From Haliclystus octoradiatus (taxonomy: Eukaryota > Cnidaria > Staurozoa > Stauromedusae > Haliclystidae): 64,000 nucleotides of DNA. Position 1 is the first letter of the stretch; the number at the start of each line of letters is the position of its first letter. Both the position numbers and the translations under genes were made by a program. The stretch lies in NCBI GenBank assembly GCA_916610825.1, contig OU744446.1, positions 33,895,436 to 33,959,435 on the forward strand, written 5' to 3'. A model generated the notes under the pieces. The model saw only the letters and a list, made by a program, of their open reading frames with translations, had not been told where the DNA came from and did no database searches. Positions 1 to 64,000 of the stretch are shown here, piece after piece.

Positions 1-2981
1 GATTAGTAATGAGAATTAGTAATTACATGCTATGATTTTTATCGTTTCTTTTATTTGCATTAAATTCAGTTTCCAACCGATATTAAAAATTTATTTTGCA
101 TGGTACCTTTCTATACTACCACAAAAATACCATGATGTATAATCAAAAAATAAAAAAGTTATTCAACTTTTAAACTAAACTTGGTGATAAACCTTTTTGT
201 CTGACTGATATTTGTTGCAATAATGTTTTTGTTTTTCAATTTGTAGACAGATTTGTAGTAAATGTATTTAGGTACAAGATGAAAAAAGAATTTTGAAAAT
301 CGGTTGAAAACAGAATTTAACACAAATGGAAGACGCAACAAAAAGTCATAAAAATGTACCTGAGTTACCCCTGATCTAGCCACGACCATAACAACGCAGT
401 ACACTCGTTTACAGGAAAGCAGAATACAATGGACCTCGTTTTACATTTTTCCGTTTTCTGCAAATCAGACGTGCCTCTAATCGTGCGACAGCAATAAGTA
501 ATTTTTGATTGGGCTGAGATTCAAGTATGTAAAGAAGGCCTTCTGCGGGGAACACATTCTCTGCAGAAAAATATCATGTAATTTCCGCGCCGCGTAAATC
601 TGCTATTTATCAGTTCTAATAATCTGGAAATCCGCACATATTTTTGAGAATATAACAATAATCAAATCAAATCAATGATCAAGCCACTTTTATTCTTTTA
701 ACATCTTTTGAATCATGTTTGAATCAATTACCGTTGTTACGTCAACTCCAATTGAAAATAAATAATTATGCAAGAAATTCAACTTTTACAAATCTTGAAC
801 ATTGAACAATAGTTTACGTGGTAGGCCTACCTTGTTGTAGGCCTATGTTTGTTATTTTTAATTGGGCACAGGAATTCTGCTTTTCACACTGTGTTCTCAT
901 GTTTCTTTTTAGATTTTCGTAATATTCTTTCACACCGGCACTTTCCTAAAGCGTAATTTAAATCCACCAAGTCTTGTAAATAATTGTGATTTTTCGTGTT
1001 CAATATGTATTATGGAGTTTTTGAGCTTGAAAATCGTGAGATGATGTGAACAATTTTTGAATTATCCGAAACGACCACTTCAAGTTATAAATTTCTGACT
1101 CAAATACTGCTGCTGGAATTTAAAACAATCTCAAAGAATTAGTTTTACATTGATGCATAATAGCCTACATGAATCAAACTAAAACATTATTATTGAAGGA
1201 AAAGAAATAGGAATGAAGAAAACATGTTGATAGGTGTGGGGATCAAACCGATGACCTTCTGCAAAACAGTATAAGGGCGATTACCACTGGGCCATTGCAT
1301 GCTTCAATATTAGTGGCTTTCATTAGATTTATTAATCAACCCTATGAACAGCGAAAAGTTGATTTAAAGTAAGTCGAAATCAAGCATAAAATACCAACAA
1401 ATTGGGTGATATATGACAGTGAAAAATGTGAAAAATTTCCTGTGCCACGCTAAGTTATCATGTCAATGAGCTGTAGGCCTAATTTATATTTCAAATTATT
1501 TGATACTACGCGCTATTGCAAAGTCGAAGAAAAACATGTGAATTATACTGCATATCATTACAGACCTTCCAAGTCTGACGGCTTTGCCGTTAGTCTCACG
1601 CTTTTATACTGATTCTCACGGTCTCACGGTTTCTCTCTCTATCTCACGGCAAAATCCAATCTTGAGAAGCAGTCTTCAAACGTTGCGCTTTACATGCGCC
1701 GTGCTTTGCTTTGTCTGGCACGGCAGAATTGGAATTCTGGTTTCAATTTATTTTAGACGGCGTGAAATTGCCATGCTTTGGCCATTGATGTCATCAAAAT
1801 TGAAAGGCCTATTGCGCAATTATTGAAAGTAAAACTACCTTTAGCTAAATTTAGCAGTACCTGAAAATGATGTCACACTGTCTGAGATACAAGATTTCGG
1901 TTTAAGAGATCTAATATAATTTATTAGTTAAATTTCCTTCGAATATAACTGTTTTAATTTAAAAAAACTATTAAATCTCATAAAGAAATATTTGTTCTAT
2001 CAAGCTATGTTACCAGTTAACATGCAACTGAAATGAAGGGCCTCCTGAAATGTTTTCAACCTACATAGTAATAACATAAGTAATAACATAATTCACTATT
2101 CTAATAGACAGCAGAATACCAAACAGTTGAGCATAATGGAGTAGTTTATAATTGGACTTTATGTTCACCAATATCATCGAGAAGTGAATGAAATGATAAA
2201 AAAACATCATAAAAACTACTATTTTATCCCCAATTCGCATGAATTTGACTGAACATTTGTCTGAAAACAGACGAATGAAAGCTTGGCATCCTAAAAAGCA
2301 CGCCTTATAAAACAACTGTCGTGCTGACGCCGCTCCGAGCGGCAACCATCGTCGTGCTTCGAGCTTTTGCCGAGCTAGACAAATTGTGTTGTGCTTTACT
2401 GATTTATACGTCGCGCTTTGGCCAGGTCGCGCCAGAAGATTAGCACGGCGCATGAAAAGCACAACGTTTGTAGACTGCCTAAGCCATTCTGATTCCACGA
2501 TGAAATGCATGCCATTAAACCCCATAGAATTGAGCCATCCCTTTGGGCGGCCCCTATATTTTATCCCCAAAAAACAGAATTTCAAAATCTCACTATTTTT
2601 TCAAATCTTAAGTTGGAAGGTCTGTCATTACGCTAAAATTTCCGCACACTCACACTATTTGGCGTCCACGCAGTGCGCACAAAGTTCAATCTTTACATAG
2701 GCTACTCTACTGGCTGAGATCCAGCATCTTTGTAGTAAAAACAAAGCAGAATAAATGATAATTTTAGCTTGTTCTATGTTGCTTATAACAGCTGAGTGAA
2801 ATTGATTGGTTATCTTTCATCATGAACATTAAGCATAGGCCTATTTAATTTATAAGCATACGTAATTTTACAAAATACCAACAACAATCATAATTTAGGC
2901 TGCAATTATGTTTTCATGAGGAGCAACGAAATTAATTTTGGTGCATCCCATATAGCATCATAATTATAGGTATTTACTTAC
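1..2981. other. Non-coding flank left of the WW-domain exon
   Basis: No exon could be supported here. The stretch is AT-rich with scattered TAGGCCTA-type palindromes and one tRNA-like SINE remnant (listed separately). The remaining part of the WW-domain gene should lie in this direction on the minus strand, but I found no matching second half of a WW domain, so its next exon is probably outside the window. The short open frames here have no recognisable protein features. Confidence 0.5.
1228..1310 (-). repeat. tRNA-derived SINE head (degenerate)
   Basis: Read on the minus strand this has the layout of a tRNA gene: an A-box-like block (GGCCCAGTGGTAATCGCC) followed about 35 bases later by a B-box-like block (GGTTTGATCCCC). 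It has no sign of a clean cloverleaf or 3' end, so it is more likely a SINE head than a working tRNA gene. Confidence 0.45.
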
Positions 2982-3062
2982 TATCTTGCATTATTTGAAT
3001 CGTATTTTGATTCCCAACCAGGTGGCAATGGTTGGGTAGCTTGTTGAAATCCAGTCGCCATG
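2982..3062 (-). CDS. First coding exon of a WW-domain protein (partial)
   Basis: The exon starts at an ATG at 3062 and encodes MATGFQQATQPLPPGW followed by ESKYDSNNAR and the first two bases of a Tyr codon. It then reaches a good donor (GTAAGT) at 2981-2976. LPPGWE-K-D-NNARY is the classic opening of a WW domain: the first conserved Trp is at residue 16, with the usual loop and the aromatic position after Arg. WW domains bind proline-rich ligands. The rest of the domain and protein is not visible, so the family (BAG3-, HECT- or YAP-type and others share this opening) cannot be named. A longer frame starting upstream at 3237 overlaps this exon in another frame and I regard it as a shadow. The gene is on the same strand as MZT1 and about 1 kb downstream of it. 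Confidence 0.6.
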
Positions 3063-4085
3063 TTGTTTTGTTTTTGTGGTGTTCCGCTTTGCGAGAAGCG
3101 ACCGCAAACGCTGGGCGCAAATTTAGCCTCGTTCGTGTTTCCCCGCAAAGAAATAAATAACAGAAGCATTTGTACGCAGCCTCGGATAATAAGGCGCGGA
3201 AATAATTATAAACTTCAGTCGCCATGATTTTTCTCAACGTTGTGTTGATCGTTCGTTAGTTTAAGTTTGAACAGTTTTCATTCTGTTCTGAAAGAAAACC
3301 TATAATGAGCGACTTTCTTTTATCTTTAGAATATTTGGCTAATTCTAACTGTGATTGTCTTTTCCTTACATGATCGTCGTTGTTCTGAACTACACATTCA
3401 AAAGAGCAACGATGAAATGATTATAATCCCGAGAATCTGAAACTTTGAAGAGGCCAAATAGTTTATTTCTTTTTGCTTCTTTTTATTATGTTGATATTTA
3501 TCGTAAATAATAATGTTTGTCATATGTTGTTTATCTAGCTGTGCTGTTTGTCAATGGAGTGTAATTTGTTTTGTTAAAGTCAAAAGTCGTGTTAATTAAT
3601 GTCATTAGTTCTGTATTTTCTAACTATCTTCACTTTTTATTTCAAACTGCCAATGATGATTAAAACACTGCGCAAATTTGAATCAACTCAATACCAGGGT
3701 TGTTCATGATATTTAGTGTTCTTCTGAGGCCTTAAATTAAGTAAATTTTAATTAAGAAATTAATTAAGTCAAAACACAAACAGTGCAAACGACTTTTATT
3801 TTGAGTTTTCAAACTAAATCATTAAATGTAAAACAACATAATTACAAATAACAACTTTTAAAAACGCTTATTTCCAAACATACATGTTAATAAATAGATT
3901 TTATAATGATAACAGTTCTAGTTATAGATCAACTGACAAGCTCTCAGTATTTAATTGGAAGCACAACCTATCGACTGTTGACCAAACATTCCGAATGAAC
4001 TGCAAAACCACATGAATGTCCACCCTTCCGATTGATTATCAAAATGTCCAATTTTGATTCTATTCTGTCAAAAGGTAGGCTATAA
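3063..4085. other. Intergenic region between WW gene and MZT1
   Basis: It contains the presumed promoter and 5' UTR of the WW-domain gene next to 3063, and the 3' UTR of MZT1 next to 4085. No other exon is supported. Confidence 0.5.
3795..3800 (-). terminator. Candidate MZT1 polyadenylation signal
   Basis: The minus strand reads AATAAA about 285 bases after the MZT1 stop codon. Position and sequence fit a poly(A) signal. No transcript evidence is available. Confidence 0.4.
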
Positions 4086-5358
4086 CTAAATTTCTTGGTA
4101 ATGCTTCTTCAGATGGGCGCTTTCTCGTCGCAATTCTTTAATCACAGATGCCAACGCTTCTGGGTTGACACCTGCTTCGCAAAGTTTTACACATATGGAC
4201 AGTGTTTCTGCATCTAAACCAGTCCCAAGAAGGTTTGAAATTTCCATTAATGCTAAATTGAAAAAGAGTTAGATTAAATATCCAATGTCACGGAAATCAA
4301 AAGTAAAGAGTTGAGATGTTAGCTGTGGAATATGAAAATTTACGACTTGGGATTTGTACACGTATGTATATGTTATTAACAAAATTTAACAGAGATTTGG
4401 GTGGCTGATGTTGAATGATATAATAGGTTTAGTGTGATACACAATTTTGCTCTGTTGTTGTACATTGTCCTATTACGTGCGTGGTTGTAAATAAATTATT
4501 GCAGTTTTGCAAGTTTTTTTACCCTTCTGCGTGAAATGAGATTAAAATCTCACACCTCTGACCATGAATACTCCATTGAAATACGAAATAATGAAGTTTT
4601 TCTATCTAAAGAAGCAATCTCCAAATATCCGGGATATACACTCACTTTAATTTGATCATACACATTATACATTAAAAGTCAACTCGCTAAATTTATTACG
4701 TGAAGAACAGGCTGTCACAAAGTGCTGGATCCTGGGAACCTGGTTCCCGGAAGGCCAGCACAAATCAGAAGGTAAGGTTTCCAATCTTATCATGATTATT
4801 TTCTTATTTAAATTTAATTTATTACTTTTGGATTTCATATTTTTTATGTTTTGAAATCCATGCATCTTGCTTCAATTAAATTTTCTATTTTTTTATTTTC
4901 AAATTTCACCCAGCGGAACGGGTTCACTTCACTAGTACAATAACTACAATTATAAACACAACAGTACACAAATATATATAGCATGGACGCCCTACGGTGA
5001 CAGAGAAGAACTAGGCTAGTAATTAAGAGGCAATACTTATTAATTTTACTGTAAATGTTACTCAAGTCTTCCATTCATTCCTCGCTTTTCATACCTCAGA
5101 CAGATCATAATCTTCTCTTCATAACAGTACAATTGTCAATTTAGTAAGTTCTAGTTCATATCAATCATATCACTTAGGCTTACATATATGTGATTTCACT
5201 TTTCCGACTGTAATTGCTCTACCGCTTTAGTCAATCATTTGAGGAACGCAGTTCAATGGTTTTTGATAAAAGGATCAAATTCGTAACTTCTTGTAGTACT
5301 TACTATCAAATGTGTCTTTGGCAGCGGCCAATTTTTCCCTTTCCTCCTTGTCCGCCAT
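4086..5358 (-). CDS. MZT1: MZT1 / MOZART1, mitotic-spindle organizing protein 1
   Basis: This is a complete two-exon gene. Exon 1 (5358-5304) encodes [18 protein letters not shown] plus one base; exon 2 (4252-4086) continues in phase with [20 protein letters not shown] and ends [11 protein letters not shown]-stop, giving 73 residues. The donor is GTAAGT and the acceptor TTTAG. The L-EIS--L-TGLD-ETLSIC--LCE-G-NPEAL--VIKELR pattern is diagnostic of the MOZART1 family, and the length fits. MZT1 is a small helical protein that binds N-terminal regions of gamma-tubulin complex proteins and helps recruit and activate the gamma-tubulin ring complex at centrosomes and spindle poles. The start ATG has a plausible context (GAAATGGCG). 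It is divergent from BORA, with 503 bases between the two start codons, which suggests a shared promoter. Family identity rests on remembered conservation, not on a search. Confidence 0.95.
4690..4870 (+). repeat. Dispersed repeat with CCTTCCGG-type motif (MZT1 intron copy)
   Basis: A block with a near-palindromic CCTGGGAACCTGGTTCCCGG core, followed by a stretch ending GAAATCCATGCATCTTGCTTC, recurs as its reverse complement at about 19255-19415. Looser relatives with the same CTTCTGAATTTT...AGCCTTCC signature lie near 14100, 26340, 34220 and 43610. It is a dispersed family with no coding content; boundaries are approximate. Confidence 0.6.
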
Positions 5359-5861
5359 TTCAAAGTAGTGATATTACCAATTTGTTTGCTATAGGAGTCT
5401 GGAGAAGAACTGTTGTTGTTGTTTTTTTCATAAAATGGTCAACCTTTCTAGAAAGATTTGAAAGATCTTCAAGTAACGCTAATTTTCATTAACCGTCGAC
5501 CGATGTGTATTTATGGACATTATCGTAGTTCATACGGTTTACACAAGTTTTAACTTGATCCTTTAAAGCTTGAAAGACGCAATGTTGGATTGGATGCAAA
5601 TCCAACGGAAATTCGTTTGGTAGATGGAGTCACTGGACGGTCTGGCGGGTGACTTTGTGGTTGATATTAACGTTGTTGCTGTTTTGTAATTCGGTGCATT
5701 GTGGGATATGTTAGCGGGAAATTTGAAATGTTTGAGTAAATTGAGTTTGTTTTGTAGAGCCGATGGTCTGGTCTGACAGCAGGTTAACACCAAAATTAAA
5801 ATACATATCCATTTGAAGGTGTTGTTGAATATTTCAAATTTCATCATAAGCAATTTCCAAC
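5359..5861. promoter_or_regulatory. Putative bidirectional MZT1-BORA promoter
   Basis: Only 503 bases separate the initiation codons of two divergently transcribed genes that both act at mitotic entry and in the spindle. Both promoters and 5' UTRs must therefore sit here unless there are upstream non-coding exons. I saw no convincing TATA box or CHR/CDE cell-cycle element and do not claim specific factor sites. Confidence 0.6.
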
Positions 5862-20140
<14,279 letters not shown>

Positions 20141-21293
20141 TTAACATCAATTTAAGTTTTGATATTCTAACTTGAAATAGCTAGTATTTGCATATTTAGA
20201 GTTTAAAAAATTAAATGATAATTTCTCTAGGTAATTATTAGCAACATCCAAAACTACGATGCAAATTTTACGAATGGGGTGTAAATTCATAGCAATCTTA
20301 CACAATAGAAATCATCTGTTTGAAAAATTCATATAAAATAGACTGTTTTCAATGGAAATCTGTCAAATAAAACACATTTTTAAATTAGTTTATGTAAATA
20401 TCTGTATATTTGATTCTTATTATTAGATGGATATCAATAGTACATTTTATTTTATTTAACTACAGCATTTAGTATTATTATTAGACAAACTATAAAAAAC
20501 AAACATAAGAATTGAATGTATATTTTGTATTTATATTTTAGCAATTAGTCTGACATGTTAAATTAAATTCTCTATTGATTAGATAATTATGAGTTCAAGA
20601 TTTTAAAATATATTTTTCATCGTTGCACGGTTTTCATTCCTTTTTCATTGAGCAGTTCACAATTAAAAAAAGCTGAATTAAAATGTGATTTCAATTTTGT
20701 GGCAATAAATATGTTCCCGATTTAACTGATTAGCTAGCTACAGCTGTAGCTTTATGGTCCGCTTACGGTACCCCCAGAGAGGGAGAGTGACTTAGAGCTC
20801 TGTTTGACTAGACCAAGGCATATTACTTGATCTCTTGCCAAGCAACTTTCACGCAACAATTCTGTATTTTGTTTGTCATGTTTTGGAGCTGTTTTCCAAG
20901 AGCGGCTAAATGACAAGCATTTGAAAGTCACTCAAATGTTGTCGCTGCTTGCCCATTCAGTTATACACAAAAACTTTTCATATACATTTCTGTAGTAATG
21001 TTCGTATTTCTCTTTGTATAAATTTTTTCAAATCACTGTACGGTGTGATTATAAAGCCACAAGTCACAAGTGAGTTTTGCTTACAAAGAACATCAATTAA
21101 TACATAATATATTTACACAAATGTTGTCAAAGCAGCTTTGGTATATTGTTCAAAAGGTTCATTATTTCTTCACATCCAGTATTATTGAAACCTGATTTTA
21201 GTTGTTTAGTATCTCCCAGTTGTAGAGTATCAACAGTTGTACAAAGTCTATACCGATATTATCAAATATTGATGGCATGGTATTTTACACTAT
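20141..21293. other. Convergent 3' UTR interval between BORA and NUP160
   Basis: The two genes are tail-to-tail with 1.15 kb between stop codons. AATAAA at 20366-20371 is a candidate BORA poly(A) signal. No other gene is visible. Confidence 0.6.
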
Positions 21294-62941
<41,648 letters not shown>

Positions 62942-64000
62942 CTGTAAAAAAAAAACACAAAATATTATAGATGAAACTTAAATCTTTCTGCAAAAGTAAT
63001 AATGCAAAAGAAAGCAAATAAGAACTTTTCGTCAATAGGGTTTGTGCAATATATTATATTGTTCTTGTCCAGTTACAAATCTTCCTGGCAATAGATATCT
63101 AGACAGAAAGAGAATACTTACTAACTAAGGGTGTGTGCCAAATCGAATTCGAAACAGAATTCATGCTGATCCAAACAGATTTCAGATAGGATTGGATTAA
63201 TATTGTTATGTTGGATGAAATCGGACTTTGAGACTATCGTTTCCTGATTTAGCATTTTTTATTGTTTTAACAACATTTATAATAAGATTTAATCATTGAA
63301 GATTAATCAATATATTGTGAAATGGAGTGGGTATGAGGCACAGCCCCATGAACAATAACTGGCCTGAATTTTCATGAATTGATCATGAACAGTTCATGAA
63401 CTCCTGAATTGTTTTTTGCAGAGGAGGCTATACACATGAAGTATTAACAGTAAGAAGAATAAGATGCAAGGTAAAGATGGTAAAAGCTTCATGCTTACTT
63501 TAAACAATCATAACAACAAATAATAAGACGGAAAAATGAACCAAATTAATTAAACTTAATTTAATGTGTCCAAGTACTTATATAGATCAAATTGTGGTTG
63601 GAGCTCCGTAACAAGGCTTTACAATCCTTAACTTGTAAATAATGGACGAGCCGGTAAGTGTTTTTGCCGATACTTCCAATAATAACAAGCTGATATTGGC
63701 CGATACTGATACAGATGATAATTCTCTTGAAATAAAGCTTCCACTTAAACACTGAAAGTAAGCTAGAAACAAGATTTAATTTGATTTTTATCTTCATTAA
63801 TTTAATTTTTGCAAGAATTAATGATAGAAAACAAACACAAGTTGCAAAATAACCTGATAAAGAGTAAACAAAACATACTCTTCAGCGTCTTTTTATCATT
63901 TTGAGTCATGTTTGAAATTTGGAATAGTCATGCGAATTCCCTAATTTGCATAAAATTGAATACAAACTAAAGATCTCGAGTTACGTGTCATTGATTCTAT
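62942..64000. other. NUP160 intron continuing beyond the window
   Basis: No further NUP160 exon was found. It contains one GTTCATGAAC element (next entry) and AT-rich sequence. The upstream exons for the beta-propeller are expected beyond 64000. Confidence 0.5.
63344..63425. repeat. Inverted-end GTTCATGAAC element
   Basis: It begins CCCCATGAACAATAACTGG and ends TGAATTGTTTTTTGCAGAGG, with TGATCATGAACAGTTCATGAA inside. Confidence 0.6.

Noticed and set aside
2061-2585. 174-codon minus-strand frame
   Set aside because: No recognisable motif, no matching exon signals, and composition like the surrounding non-coding sequence.
5563-5853. 96-codon minus-strand frame in the MZT1-BORA interval
   Set aside because: It overlaps the presumed bidirectional promoter and BORA 5' end, has no family features, and the real minus-strand gene (MZT1) starts at 5358.

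Overview
The window looks like animal nuclear DNA: AT-rich, intron-dense and full of transposable elements. Many short exons have GT-AG introns, and there is no bacterial-type operon. The TAGGCCTA palindrome is very frequent, and the retrotransposons resemble Mag/SURL-type Gypsy elements and pogo- and hAT-type MITEs. This suggests a marine invertebrate, perhaps a deuterostome, but the species cannot be fixed from the sequence.

Four protein genes are supported. On the left, a minus-strand first exon (2982-3062) opens a WW-domain protein that leaves the window. Next is a complete two-exon MZT1 (4086-5358, minus; gamma-tubulin ring complex subunit). It is head-to-head with a complete 13-exon BORA (5862-20140, plus; activator of Aurora A and Plk1). 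The start codons are about 0.5 kb apart. From memory, BORA and MZT1 are also neighbours in human, so this looks like an old mitotic gene pair. Tail-to-tail with BORA lies NUP160 (21294-62941, minus), of which 28 exons encoding the C-terminal 958 residues are inside the window; its N-terminal part lies beyond 64000. All reading phases of the three modelled genes close exactly.

The rest is intron and mobile DNA. BORA introns hold a hAT element with a perfect 8-bp target duplication (8078-9006) and a long palindrome (about 12433-13690). NUP160 introns hold pogo/Tigger-like MITEs, two more hAT-like elements, tRNA-derived SINEs, a collapsed LTR element inside a SINE (31009-32720), LINE fragments, microsatellites and a 7.7-kb Mag-like Gypsy element (53389-61099). 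The Gypsy element was later hit by a LINE (54027-56947) and a SINE (57623-57983).

The most unusual signals are these. (1) A dispersed repeat family carries hammerhead-ribozyme-like cores (CTGANGA, short stem II, GAAA, tiny stem III, NUH site, complementary stem I), at 13150-13193, 28100-28139 and 61888-61933 and as tandem and inverted copies in the BORA palindrome. (2) A 57-bp stretch identical by eye to part of a NUP160 exon is embedded inside the 3' end of a LINE copy 5.5 kb away. (3) A family of short elements starts with CCCCTG-like ends and is filled with GTTCATGAAC palindromes. (4) BORA keeps a DSGxxS beta-TrCP-type degron and a PSPW Cdk-site motif. No complete, clearly new protein system was seen.
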